DNA from: Sphingopyxis sp. PET50
Lineage (GTDB): Bacteria; Pseudomonadota; Alphaproteobacteria; Sphingomonadales; Sphingomonadaceae
DNA length: 64,000 bases
Direction of reading: 5' to 3'
Assembly: GCF_025244705.1 (NCBI RefSeq)
Contig: NZ_CP104207.1
Coordinates: 744,001-808,000, forward strand
Position numbers and translations under genes: made by a program. Below are positions 18,604-29,007 of this stretch, piece after piece; within the stretch, counting starts at the first letter, position 1; every line of letters begins with the position of its first letter. The notes beneath the pieces are model-generated. The model saw only the letters and a program-made list of their open reading frames with translations, was not told the origin of the DNA and did not search any database.

Positions 18604-21091
18604 ATGCGGCGTTCCGCACTTGCCATGACGACGGCGCTGTTGCTGGCTGGAACGGCCACCACAGCGGTCTCGCAGCCGTACGGCGCTGGCGCCGCTACGG
18701 TCCATCCCGAACTTTGGCCGCACGGCGAAGAGCCCTGCCGCAATTACCGATCCCGCGACCGAGGAACGCATCGACGCGCTGCTCGGCAAAATGACGGTCG
18801 AGCAGAAGGTCGGCCAGCTGATCCAGGGCGACATCAGCACGATCACGCCCAAGGATCTCGAAACCTGGCCGCTCGGTTCGATCCTTGCCGGCGGCAACAG
18901 CGGCCCGAACGGCAACGAACGGTCGAGCGCCGCCGACTGGGCGAAGCTGGTCGGCGAGTTCCGCGCCGTGTCGCTGAGGCCGCAGGCGAACGGCATTGCC
19001 ATCCCGATCATCTTCGGCGTCGATGCCGTCCACGGTCACAATAACATTCCGGGCGCGACGCTGTTTCCGCACAATATCGGTCTCGGTGCGGCGCGCGATC
19101 CCGAACTGATCCAGCGCATCGGCGCGGTGACCGCCGCCGAGATCGCGGGCAGCGGCATCGAATGGACCTTCGCCCCGACGCTGGCGGTGCCGCAGGACCT
19201 GCGCTGGGGCCGCAGCTACGAAGGTTATGCCGCCGATCCCGAACTGGTCGCGGCTTATGCGAAGGCGATGGTCCTCGGGCTGCAGGGCGAACTCGTCGCG
19301 GGCAAAGTCGTCGGCAAGACGCATGTCGCCGCGACCGCGAAGCATTTCCTCGCCGATGGCGGCACCGACGGCGGCCGCGACCAGGGCGATGCCGGAATCG
19401 ACGAAAAGGAACTGATCGCCAAGCACGCGCAGGGCTATCCCGCGGCGATCGACGCCGGGGCGCTCACCGTGATGGCCAGCTTCTCGGGCTGGCAGGGCGT
19501 CAAGCATCACGGCAACAAGGGCCTGTTGACCGACGCGCTCAAGAACCGGATGGGCTTCGGCGGCTTCGTCGTCGGCGACTGGAACGGCCATGGTCAGGTT
19601 GCGGGGTGCAGCGTCACCGATTGCGCCCCGTCGATCAACGCCGGGCTCGACATGTTCATGGCGCCCGACAGCTGGAAGGGCCTGTTCGAAACCACGGTGA
19701 AACAGGCGAAGGATGGCACGATCCCCGCCGCAAGGCTAGACGACGCGGTGCGCCGTATCCTGCGCGTCAAATACAAGCTCGGCCTGTTCGACGCCGACCG
19801 CGGCGGCCGCGGCGATTTCGCGGCGGTCGGTGCCCCCGATCATCTCGCGGTCGCGCGCGAGGCGGTGGCGAAGTCGCTCGTGCTGCTCAAGAACAATGGC
19901 GGCGTGCTGCCGGTCAAGGCGGGCGCGCGCGTCCTCGTCACCGGTCCCGGCGCCGACAATATGGCGATGCAGTCGGGCGGCTGGACGATCAGCTGGCAGG
20001 GCACCGACGTCGTGCGTTCGGACTTCCCCAACGGCCAGACGATCTGGGAAGGGCTTCAGAAAGCGGTCGGCGAGGCGGGCGGCACTGCGGCGCTGTCGAG
20101 GGACGGCGCCTATGCGGAAAAACCCGATGTCGCGATCGTCGTGTTCGGCGAGGAACCCTATGCCGAGTTCCAGGGCGACGTGCCGACGCTCGATTACCAG
20201 CCGTCGGACGCGACCGATCTGGCGACGCTGAAAAAGCTGAAGGCGGCGGGCATTCCCGTGGTCGCGCTGTTCCTGTCGGGCCGTCCGATGTTCACCAGTC
20301 CCGAAATCAACGCCGCCGACGCCTTCGTTGCGGGCTGGCTTCCCGGGTCGCAGGGGGCGGGCATCGCCGACGTGCTCGTCGCGGGCCGGGACGGCAGGAG
20401 CGCGCGCGGCTTTACCGGTGTCCTGCCCTTTCCCTGGCCCGCGGACGCGCGCTCGCCGGTCGAAAAGCCGCTGTTCGCGGCCGGTTATGGCCTGAAATAT
20501 GGCGAGAGCCGGGCGGTGCCGCAATTGCCCGAGGAACTGGGCATCGACGTCGGCGCCGCGCTCAACGTCGAGCGCTATTTTGGCGGCGGCCGCGCCCGCG
20601 CGCCGTGGCTGCTGTCGGTGACCGACGCCGGCGGCAGGCGCCCGGTCGACTCCCCGCCGCTCGCCAGCCCCTATGGTCATGTCGCGTCGCGCTCGGTCGA
20701 TGTGGCGGCGCAAGAGGATGGCAAGTCCTTCGTGTGGACCGGACCCGGTTCGTTTGGCCTGTCGGGGCCGAACGCCGACCTGTCGCGCCAGCTGAACAAC
20801 AGCTTTGCGGTGCGGATCGACTGGCGCATCGATGCGGCCGGGACGGGGCCGGTGCAATTGTCCTTCGCGAACATCCCTTTCGACATCAGCGCCCTCGTCG
20901 CCGCGGCGCCCAGGGGGCAGGTGTCGACGATCAAGGTGCCGCTGCGCTGCTTCGCCGATGCCGGCGCCGATCTGACGCGCGTCGGGGCGGCGGTGGCGGT
21001 CCAGGCCGACGCGGGCTTTGCCGCCACGCTGTTGAATACGAATGTCGAAGCCGTCGGCGAGAATCTGGCTTGCCCGCCCCGGGGAAAATGA
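18604..21091 (+). CDS. GH3 exo-beta-glucosidase (frameshifted by an extra T)
   Basis: The signal peptide M-R-R-S-A-L-A-M-T-T-A-L-L-L-A-G is in one frame and the enzyme in the next. Removing the T at 18736 restores E-E-P-A-A-I-T-D-P-A-T and yields 828 residues. Catalytic nucleophile Asp325 lies in G-F-V-V-G-D-W-N-G-H. A C-terminal domain (about 600-828) resembles that of ExoP-like exo-1,3/1,4-beta-glucanases. The start at 18604 has GGATGGGAGAG upstream. It would release glucose from oligosaccharides in the periplasm. It shares an operator with the TBDR. Confidence 0.92.
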
Positions 21092-21143
21092 CCAGACCCC
21101 GCGAACGGGTTGGCAAAAGCCGGAAAAATTGGGGAGAGATGAG

Positions 21144-22450
21144 ATGGCATTGACGCCGAACGTCGCGGTGAGCGCGGACCCTAACCCGTCCGGAGAGCCG
21201 GGGAAGAGCGGCGGCGGCACGCGGGTCGTGCTGATCCTCGCCTTTGCGGTCTTTTTCCTGCTCGGCGGCGTGACCAACATCAACGACCTGCTGGTCGGCA
21301 AGTTCAAGCCGATGTTCCACCTGACGCATGCACAGGCGAACCTCGTCCAGATGGCGTTCTTCATCGCTTACGCGGCCTTTTCGATCCCCGCCGGCATCGT
21401 CATGTCGAAGCTCGGCTACATTCGCACCTTCGTGCTGGGGTTCGTTCTGGTCGCGGCGGCGGCATTCCTGTTCGTTCCGGCTTCGGCGGCGGCGTCCTAT
21501 CCGGGCTTTCTCGCCGCGCTCTTCTGCATCGGCGCGGGGATCACGGTTCTGCAGGTGGCGATGAATCCGGTGATCACGACGCTGGGGCCGGTCGAAACCT
21601 CGCACAGCCGCCTGACCTTTGCGCAGGCGTTCAATTCGATCGGCGTGTTCCTGATGGTCTATGGCGGCGCGACCCTGCTGCTCGGCGATTCGAAACCGAT
21701 CGACGCCGAAACGGCGAGCGAGGCGCAAATCCAAGCCTATCGCGTCGCCGAGGGGGCGTCGATCGGCACCGCCTATATGTGGCTCGGCGTGCTGATGCTG
21801 GTCATTGCGGCGGTGTTCTGGATGTACCGGAGCGCGCTCGACCATGCCAAGGCCGACGATGTGAAGCTGGAGGGCACCTGGGGCCTGCTCACCCACAACC
21901 GCCGCGTCCAGCTCGGCGCGCTGTGCATCTTTGCCTATGTCGGTGCTGAAGTGGCGATCGGATCGAACCTGATCGCCTATCTCGGCGAGCCGAGCGTGAT
22001 GGGGCTGGATATTCAGGCGGCCTAGCAAGCTGGTCGCGATCTATTGGCTGGGCGCGCTGATCGGCTAAGCTGCTTGGTGGTTTCATCCTGCGCATGGCCA
22101 AGCCGGGACGCGTCCTCGCGACCTTTGCGGCGGGCGCGATTTCGCTGATCATCCTGTCGGCGGTGACCACGGGCGCCCTGTCGGGCTGGGCGCTGATTCT
22201 GGTCGGTTTCTGCAATTCGCTGATGTTCCCGACGATCTTCAGCCTCGGGACGGAGGGGCTCGGCGAACGGACGCCCCAGGGATCGGGGATATTGTGCACC
22301 GCGATCGTCGGCGGCGCGATCGTGCCGTTTCTCTTCGGAACGGTCGCGGACATCAGCGGCAATATCCGTCTCGCGCTGGCGGTGCCGCTGATCTGCTATG
22401 CGATCATCGCGAGTTTCGGGCTGTGGACGGCGCGTCGGGCGGCTGGCTGA
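21144..22450 (+). CDS. FucP-type sugar MFS transporter (two extra-T frameshifts)
   Basis: A typical FucP/GluP-family permease opens with F-F-L-L-G-G-V-T-N-I-N-D-L-L and contains V-A-M-N-P-V. The frame breaks at 22023 (creating TAG) and 22066 (creating TAA). Removing both T bases gives a continuous 434-residue, 12-helix protein ending G-L-W-T-A-R-R-A-A-G. The start at 21144 has GGGGAGAG upstream. It probably imports glucose released by the preceding GH3 enzyme. Confidence 0.9.
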
Positions 22451-22462
22451 CCGGCCGAACGA

Positions 22463-23026
22463 TCAGGCCCGCACGCCGGCGGTCTGCGGATCGCCGCGCG
22501 CGGCGTTCCACCGCGTGAACAGCCAGGCACCGACAATCAGTTCGACGCTGCCGACGACCAGGGTGACGTGGACGGGCAGGATATCGCCCCTGATCGCGAA
22601 GCCGGTTCCGATCAGGAAGATCGCGCCGCCGAGCAGCCAGTAGAGGCGCTCGCGATAGAGGGTCGCAAAGACCAGATAGCGCGCGCCGACGACGATCGCG
22701 AGCGCGGCAAAGGCAAAGGGTTCCGAAAAGGGCAGCAGGCCAAAGGCGATCAGCAGTCCGGCAAAGAGCGGGAAGGTCGCTTCGAAGCCCAGCGTCGGCA
22801 GGGGATTGTCCTTCGCCGCCCGCGGCGCGCGAAAGGCGCGCGCGATCAGCAGCGACAGCGGAAAGATCAGCATGCCGCCGATGAAAATCGTCACAAAGGC
22901 ATAAAAGCCGCCCCAGACATACCAGGCCGCGTCGGCAGCGAGCCACGCCAGTCCGGACACCAGGACTCCGGGCGCCCCGCCAAGATACGCCGCGCGCAGT
23001 TCGTCCTGTGCCTGTCCGATGTCGAT
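22463..23026 (-). CDS. Small polytopic membrane protein of unknown function
   Basis: About five hydrophobic helices in 165 to 187 residues, including A-W-Y-V-W-G-G-F-Y-A-F and a hydrophilic loop R-A-F-R-A-P-R-A-A-K. A conventional start is GTG at 22960. The same frame continues upstream as I-D-I-G-Q-A-Q-D-E-L-R-A with coding-like codon use to a perfect AGGAGG (23032-23037), but the position five bases after it is ATC, not ATG. I give the longer span. I do not recognise the function. Confidence 0.65.
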   Translation of the reverse strand: MDIGQAQDELRAAYLGGAPGVLVSGLAWLAADAAWYVWGGFYAFVTIFIGGMLIFPLSLLIARAFRAPRAAKDNPLPTLGFEATFPLFAGLLIAFGLLPFSEPFAFAALAIVVGARYLVFATLYRERLYWLLGGAIFLIGTGFAIRGDILPVHVTLVVGSVELIVGAWLFTRWNAARGDPQTAGVRA

Positions 23027-23125
23027 GATCGCCTCCTGTGACCCGGTTCGCGCCGCCCCGAAGCGACCCGATCACGGCTAGGGCGAAATGCTCCGCCTTT
23101 CAACGGGATTGAAAGGCGGGCGGAT

Positions 23126-24761
23126 CTAGTTCGTCCAATAGATATAATCCTGTCCGTCCTGCCACGGCGCGTCGAGCGGCACGTCGATGCGCACCGGTCC
23201 TTCGATCAGCCCCGGCCAGATCGGCTTCGCCATGCCCTTGTTCTGCGCGTCGAGCATCGCGCTCAACTGCGCGACGCGCCGCGGTTCGTTCGCCGACAGA
23301 TCATATTGCTCGGTCGGGTCGGCGGCGAGGTTATAGAGGCGCTTTTTGGCTAGGCCGCCGGGTTACCTGCAATTTCCAGTCGCCCGCGCGCACCGCGCGA
23401 TAGTCGCCCGATCGCCAGAACATCGCGGCGCGTTTGGCCGGTCCCGACAGGATATCCTCGCTGTCGACCACCCGGTCCCGCGGCATCTTCGCACCCGCCG
23501 CTGCGGCAACGGTCGCGAAGATGTCGAGATGTCCCGTCGGGTCGGCGCGGCTGCTGCCCGGCGCGATGACCCCCGGCCAGCGCATGAAGAAAGGCGTGCG
23601 GATTCCGCCTTCGAAGAAGGTCGCCTTCCACCCGCGATAGGGCGCGTTCAACCTGTCGATCCCGGTGTACCAGGCGCCGCCATTGTCGCTGGTGAAGATG
23701 ACGAGCGTATTGTCGTCGATGCCGAGTTCCTTCAGCTTCGCCATCACATCGCCGATGCGGCGATCGAGCTGCGCAATCATCGCGCCATAGACGCGCGTCT
23801 TTTCATCCTTGATCTGCGGCAGCCGGTCATAGTCCGCCCGCGTCGCCTGCAGCGGCGTGTGCGGGGCGTTGAAGGCGAGGTACAGGAAAAAGGGGCGGTT
23901 GCGGTTCGCCTCGATCGCCTTCATTGCCTCGTCGGCGAAATAGTCGGTCATATGCCCCCTGGGATGGAACCGCTTGCCGCCGTTGAAATTCACGGCGTGG
24001 CGGAGGTTCGCCCACAGGAAACGGTCGATCCGGTCCCAGGGCAGCTTGGCGTTGACGACGTCGGGGTCGTCCTCCGGCAGGAACATCGCCGCGCCGCCGA
24101 GGACCGCGAGGCTCTCGTCGAAGCCCTGCGCATGCGGTTGCAGGGCAGGGGCCTCGCCCAGATGCCATTTGCCGATATGCAGCGTGTGATAACCGGCGGC
24201 CTTCACCGCCTCGGCGATCGTCACCTCGTTCGCGGGTACGCCCATGTCGGGATAATCGGGGATATCGGGGGTGATGAGGTCCTTGTGAAAAATCGGGTTC
24301 AGCGGCCCGACGCCGTCGCCATGCGCCAGATTCTCGGCGAACTGCACCGGCACCGCGGTAAATTCGAAGCCGAACCGCGTTGGGTACCGCCCGGTCATCA
24401 TCGCCGCGCGCGACGGCGAGCAGGTCGCGTTGGCGGCATAGGCTGTGGTGAAATTCATCCCCTCACGGGCGAGCGCGTCGATGTTCGGCGTCTGGACGAT
24501 CCCGCCCGCGACCCCGCCGCCGTTGAGGCTGATGTCGTTGAAGCCGAGATCGTCGGCAACGATCAGGATGATGTTCGGGGGGCGTTTGTTCGCAGGCGCC
24601 GTGGCGGGTCCGGCCTGCCAATGCACGGGCTGGTTGGGCTGCACCGGGTCTTTCCAGTCGGAGACAAGGCCGGGCAGGCGATAGCTGTTCGTATGAAAGG
24701 CCCAATATCCGCCCGCGCCAATCAGGGCCAGAACTCCAAGCGCCACCCATCTTTTCTTCAT
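23126..24761 (-). CDS. Arylsulfatase-type sulfatase 1 (frameshifted near C-terminus)
   Basis: An N-terminal membrane anchor or signal (W-V-A-L-G-V-L-A-L-I-G-A-G-G-Y-W) precedes the sulfatase core: N-I-I-L-I-V-A-D-D-L-G, then the modification site C114-S-P-S-R, where Cys is converted to formylglycine. H-I-G-K-W-H-L-G is also conserved. The extra T at 23351 (+ strand) truncates it; removing it restores R-R-P-A-K-K-R-L-Y-N-L-A-A-D-P and a stop at 23126, giving 544 residues. It is divergent from the tetR-FGE operon. The sulfated substrate is unknown. Confidence 0.92.
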
Positions 24762-24794
24762 GGCCTTCCCCCTTTCGCGATTGCCGCCGATATT

Positions 24795-24813
24795 ATGGCA
24801 CTATATGTGTCAT
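24795..24813. promoter_or_regulatory. Palindrome in the sulfatase 1/tetR divergent promoter
   Basis: ATGGCAC-TATAT-GTGTCAT is a 19-base near-perfect inverted repeat (one mismatched pair) centred in the 114-base gap between sulfatase 1 and tetR. Its 17-base core (24796-24812) agrees with the core at 28200-28216 in the other sulfatase promoter at 12 positions. It is a plausible binding site for the adjacent TetR. Confidence 0.6.
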
Positions 24814-24875
24814 TATATAGGCGATGATGCAAGATCGCATTGACCCCGGCGTCAAGCTGGGCCAGCGGAGAGGCC

Positions 24876-25493
24876 ATGGCATCGAAGGCAAAAGCAAAGG
24901 CCGAGGCAGGCAAGCCGCCGCGCATCGACGGGCGGCGCGAACGCAGCCGGTCGAGCCGCGCGCGGATCGTCGGGGCGATGCTCGACCTGATCGACCGCGG
25001 CGACCTGTCGCCCAGCGCGGCGCGTGTCGCCGAGGAGGCGGGGGTCGGGCTGCGCACCGTGTTCCGCCAGTTCGACGACATGGACACGCTCTATCGCGAA
25101 ATGTCCGAAACGATCGCCGAACGGGTGCTGCCGATCGTCACCGCACCCTATGCCGGTATCGACTGGCGCGCCGATGTGCGCGACCTCGCGGCGCGGCGCG
25201 TGCGGGTGTTCGAAACGATGCTGCCGTTCCGGCTCGCCGCCAATATCAAGCGCTATCAGTCGCCCTTTCTGATGGGCCAATATGGACAGGTCGTGGCGCT
25301 GGAGCGCGACCTGCTGTTCCGTCTGCTTCCCGACGATGTGCTGGCCGACAAGGTCGGGCGCGAGGCGCTGTGCGTTGCCCTGTCGTTCCAGACCTGGCGC
25401 GCATTGCGGCACGACCAGGGCCTGACGGTCGAAGAAGCGGGGGCGGTGGTGGCGCAAATGGTCGAGGCGCTGGTGAAAGGATCCGGGCGATGA
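24876..25493 (+). CDS. TetR-family transcriptional regulator
   Basis: This 205-residue protein has a basic N-terminus and a TetR helix-turn-helix (A-R-V-A-E-E-A-G-V-G-L-R-T-V-F-R-Q-F-D). The start at 24876 follows GCGGAGAGG. The C-terminal half is a helical ligand domain. It overlaps the FGE gene by four bases (ATGA) and is divergent from sulfatase 1, so it probably controls both and, through the similar palindrome, sulfatase 2. Confidence 0.9.
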   Translation: MASKAKAKAEAGKPPRIDGRRERSRSSRARIVGAMLDLIDRGDLSPSAARVAEEAGVGLRTVFRQFDDMDTLYREMSETIAERVLPIVTAPYAGIDWRADVRDLAARRVRVFETMLPFRLAANIKRYQSPFLMGQYGQVVALERDLLFRLLPDDVLADKVGREALCVALSFQTWRALRHDQGLTVEEAGAVVAQMVEALVKGSGR

Positions 25494-26467
25494 AAGGCGC
25501 GGGGCTGCTTGCATCATTGGCGTCGATCGGTCTGCTCGCCGCCTGCGGCGACGGGACTGGCGATACCGTCGCCACGAAAGCGAAGACGGTCTGTCCCGCG
25601 ATGCCGAAGCAGGATTATGTCTGGATTCCCGGCGCGACCTTCGCCATGGGCGCCGATGCGCATCTGCCCGAGGAAGGCCCCGAGAAGCAGGCCACCGTCG
25701 CCGGCTTCTGGATGGCGACGCACGAGGTGACCAACGCCGAATTCGCCGCCTTCGTGAAGACCACCGGCTACAAGACGCTCGCCGAGCGCGACCCGCCGAA
25801 GCTGCCCGGCGCGCCGCCGGACATGCTGGTGCCCGGCGGCGCTGTGTTCACCGCGCCGACCGACGGCAATCCCAACTGGTGGCGCTGGGTCGTGGGAGCC
25901 GAGTGGCGCCATCCCGCCGGGCCCGACACCGATATCGACGGGCGGGGCCGCGAGCCGGTGGTGCAGATCGCCTATGAGGACGCGCTCGCCTATGCGCGCT
26001 GGGCGGGCAAGGCATTGCCGAGCGAGGAGCAATGGGAACTCGCCGCCGCGACCGGCGGCGCCGACCGCAATGTGCCGGTCGTCGACGGCAAGCCGCAGGC
26101 GAATTATTATCAGGGCGTCTTTCCGGTTCGCGACATGGGCACCGACGGCTTCACCAGCCGCGCCCCGGTCGCCTGTTTCCCCGCCGACAAGCATGGCGTC
26201 CACGACCTGATCGGCAATGTCTGGGAATGGACGACCGCAAGGGCGGGCGGTGAGAGCAATGTCATCAAGGGCGGCAGCTTCCTGTGCGCGGCGAACTACT
26301 GCGCGCGCTACCGTCCGGCGGCGCGCCAGTTCCAGGAACGCAGCCTAGGCACCGATCACATCGGCTTTCGCCTGATCGACACGGCGCGCCCGGCGCCGCG
26401 CGGCGCCAGCCCCAGATCAGCGCTGAGAGAGCGATCAGCCCGCCGCCGAGCCACAGCCCGGCCTTGA
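25490..26467 (+). CDS. Formylglycine-generating enzyme family lipoprotein
   Basis: The lipobox L-L-A-A-C marks a lipoprotein signal. The FGE-sulfatase domain shows Y-V-W-I-P-G-A-T-F-A-M-G, N-V-W-E-W-T and the active-site segment G-G-S-F-L-C266-A-A-N-Y-C271-A-R-Y-R, with two Cys five apart as in catalytically active FGEs. It converts the sulfatase C-x-P-x-R cysteine to formylglycine. A lipoprotein location implies activation outside the cytoplasm. After G-F-R-L-I the tail is low-complexity and runs 203 bases antisense to sulfatase 2, so the C-terminus may be affected by an indel. Confidence 0.9.
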   Translation: MKGAGLLASLASIGLLAACGDGTGDTVATKAKTVCPAMPKQDYVWIPGATFAMGADAHLPEEGPEKQATVAGFWMATHEVTNAEFAAFVKTTGYKTLAERDPPKLPGAPPDMLVPGGAVFTAPTDGNPNWWRWVVGAEWRHPAGPDTDIDGRGREPVVQIAYEDALAYARWAGKALPSEEQWELAAATGGADRNVPVVDGKPQANYYQGVFPVRDMGTDGFTSRAPVACFPADKHGVHDLIGNVWEWTTARAGGESNVIKGGSFLCAANYCARYRPAARQFQERSLGTDHIGFRLIDTARPAPRGASPRSALRERSARRRATARP

Positions 26468-28179
26468 TCGCGCGCTTCTTCCCCTGCTGCTCCCAGGCAT
26501 ATCGGTTGATCTGCGCATCCGCGGTGTAGCCTGCGGGCATGTCCAGCACGCCGTTCGCCTTTGCATAGGCGCGGTAGTCGGTCATCATCGCGGCGAAACG
26601 GTCCGGCATCGCCGCCGACAGGTCGCGCGTCTCGCCGGGGTCGCTTTTCAGATCATAGAGCCGCCATTTGCCGTCACCCGTCGGAGCGAGGTTACGCACC
26701 AGCTTGTAATCGCCGCGGAACAGCGCGCTGTTGCCCGACAGCTCATACCCCAGCGGATTGTCGCCGTGCACGCTGCCCGGCGCGCCGCCGAGCATGGGAA
26801 CAAGGCTGCGCCCGGTCACCGGTTCGACCCTGCGCCCCTGCCATTCGCCGCCATGCCCCGGCACCCCGGCGAGGTCGGCCAGCGTCGGCAGGATGTCGGT
26901 GACATGCGCCAGCCCGCCGTTGACCGCGCCGGCACGAACCCCGGGATTGCTCGGCCATGCGATGATCAGCGGCACGCGCAGCCCGCCCTCGGCGGCGCTG
27001 AACTTGTAGCCCGACAAGGGCGACGCCGCCGCGCTCGCCCAGCCGGGGCCGATCGCGGCGAAGCTGCCGCGGCGTCCGATGTTGGCGGTCGACGTGTCGT
27101 ACTGCATGGTCAGGAACAGGCGGTTGCGCAACCGGTTGTACGGATCGGTCGGCTCGGCGCCATTGTCCGACAGGAAGACGAAGATCGTATTCTCATATTG
27201 GCCGGTGGCCTTCAGATGCGCGACCAGCCGCCCGACCTCGCGATCCATCGCCGTCGCCATGCCGGCATAGGCCTGCATCACCCGCACCGCGGCGGCGCGC
27301 TCTTCGGCGTCGAGTGCCGCCCAGTCCGGCGTCGTCGCCATCGTCACCATCGGCGCGCCCGCGGGCACGATGCCCAGCGCCGCCGCCCGCCTGGCCCGGG
27401 CCTCGCGCAAGGCGGTCCAGCCGTCGCTGTACATCGCCGAATAGCGCGCGATGTCGCTGTCGGGCGCCTGCACCGGAATATGGTTGGCGAGGAAATTGAC
27501 CGAGGCGAGAAAGGGTTTGCCGCTCGCGCGGCCGGCGTCGATATAGTCGATCATCTTCTGGACGACGAAGGTCGAGGAATAGAAGTTCTGCGGCAGCGTC
27601 GCGGGCCTGCCATTCTCGGTCCAGGCGGCGCTGTCGTACATGCCCTCGATCGGCCGCTGCTCGAAATTGTCGGCGCCGGCGTCGGCGAGGCTGAAAGCGC
27701 GATCGTAGCCACGCGCCTCGGGCAGGCGCGTCGCATCGCTCCCCAGATGCCATTTGCCGGTGAGGTAGGTGTTGTATCCCCCTGCGCCGAACAATTCGCC
27801 GATGGTCACCACGCGGTGGTTCAGCACCGTATCGTACCCCGGCTTGCCGCGATGCGCGTCGGGGATCGTCTCGGGCATGTTGCCGAGCCCGTTGCGGTGG
27901 TTCATCACTCCCGTCTGCAGCATGGCACGCGTCGGCGAGCACGACCCGGCGACATGGAAATTGGAAAAACGCATGCCGGCACGGGCGAGCGCGTCGATGT
28001 TGGGGGTCGCGAACTCGGCCCCGAAGGATCCGACGTCGCTGAACCCCCAGTCGTCGGCGAGCAGGATCACGATGTTGGGATGGCGCGGAGGTACGGAAGC
28101 GGGAGCGGCCGGTACGGCTCCCGCGCCGCAGCGCGAGCATCAGGGCCGCGGCCAGCACCATCGTTCCACATAGCTTCAT
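26265..28179 (-). CDS. Arylsulfatase-type sulfatase 2 (frameshift in signal peptide)
   Basis: The ATG at 28179 has GGGAGGGG upstream and opens a signal peptide (M-K-L-C-G-T-M-V-L-A-A-A-L-M-L-A-L). One extra base near 28122-28127 separates it from the enzyme. Corrected, it reads A-V-P-A-A-P-A-S and then H-P-N-I-V-I-L-L-A-D-D-W-G. The modification site is C80-S-P-T-R. A C-terminal hydrophobic helix (G-L-W-L-G-G-G-L-I-A-L-S-A-L-I-W) suggests an inner-membrane anchor. Total about 637 residues. The last 35 residues overlap the FGE gene and are doubtful. Confidence 0.88.
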
Positions 28180-28196
28180 CGCGAATCCCCTCCCTG

Positions 28197-28219
28197 TATT
28201 GGCACTTATTATGCCAATA
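28197..28219. promoter_or_regulatory. Palindrome in the sulfatase 2/hydrolase divergent promoter
   Basis: TATTGGCA-CTTATTA-TGCCAATA is a 23-base inverted repeat with perfect 8-base arms in the 116-base gap between sulfatase 2 and the alpha/beta hydrolase. Its core resembles the palindrome beside tetR at 24795. It lies 18 bases upstream of the sulfatase 2 start, a position suited to repression. Confidence 0.62.
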
Positions 28220-28295
28220 TATTGCGCACCGCAATTGCCTTGCGGAAATCGCGCGTGCGGCGCATCGCGGCGGCGAACGGAAAGGAGGCCATGGC

Positions 28296-28985
28296 ATGAC
28301 CGTACCGGTGATCGCGATCTGCGGCATCGCCAGCGACGAGGCGAGCTGGCTCGGCATGCCCGTCGATCGCGTCGTTGTGCCGCGCGGGCCGACGATCGAC
28401 GCGATGGCAGGCGCGATTCTGGCCGGCCTGCCCGAGCGGTTCGCGCTCTGCGGCCATTCGATGGGCGGCTATGTCGCGCTCGCCATCGCCGCCCGGGCGC
28501 CTGGCCGGATCGCCGGATTGGCGATGCTGGGCAGCGCCTGCACCGCCGACAGCGAGACACAGGGCGAGGGACGCCGGCAGGCGATCGAGCAAGCGCAGAC
28601 CGATTTCGGCGCCGTCGCAGACCGTCTGGCGCGTGCGGTGCTGTCGCGGGCCAGCCGCGCCGATGCCGCGCTGCTTGCCGATATGCGGGCGATGTTGCTG
28701 CGCAGTGGCGCCGCGCGCTTCATCGAGCATCAGCGTGCGGCGGCGACCCGCGCCGATCGCTGCGGCCTGCTCGCGGGGCTTGCCGTCCCGGCGCTGGTGC
28801 TCGCGGGCGAAGAGGATATCATCGTCTTGCCGGACCGCGCGCGCGAGATGGCCGCCGCGCTGCCCGATGCGGTTCTGCTGATGATTCCGGGTTGCGGCCA
28901 TATTCCGCAGCGCGAGGCGCCCGCCGCAACCGCCGCCGCGATCGCCGCGTGGCGCGTGCGGGTCGACAGCGCGGCGGGCGCCTAG
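28296..28985 (+). CDS. Alpha/beta hydrolase
   Basis: This 229-residue hydrolase has nucleophile elbow G-H-S-M-G-G, the acid-bearing segment A-G-E-E-D-I-I-V, and the catalytic His in G-C-G-H-I-P-Q. AGGAGG lies eight bases before the ATG at 28296; an ATG five bases earlier is out of frame. The stop codon is TAG, whose last G belongs to the inserted IS element. It is divergent from sulfatase 2. An esterase role on a desulfated product is speculative. Confidence 0.9.
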   Translation: MTVPVIAICGIASDEASWLGMPVDRVVVPRGPTIDAMAGAILAGLPERFALCGHSMGGYVALAIAARAPGRIAGLAMLGSACTADSETQGEGRRQAIEQAQTDFGAVADRLARAVLSRASRADAALLADMRAMLLRSGAARFIEHQRAAATRADRCGLLAGLAVPALVLAGEEDIIVLPDRAREMAAALPDAVLLMIPGCGHIPQREAPAATAAAIAAWRVRVDSAAGA

Positions 28986-29007
28986 AGCGTGATCGTCTTA
29001 GATTGAA
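28985..29007 (+). repeat. Left terminal inverted repeat of the IS
   Basis: This 23-base repeat begins GAGCGTGATCG and is an exact inverted copy of 30008-30030. It is flanked outside by the TA target duplication. Confidence 0.95.

Noticed and set aside
24824..26467. TetR and FGE as one long protein
   Set aside because: The upstream part of the FGE frame is a shadow of the tetR gene; the FGE starts at 25490 with ATGA overlap and a clear lipoprotein signal.
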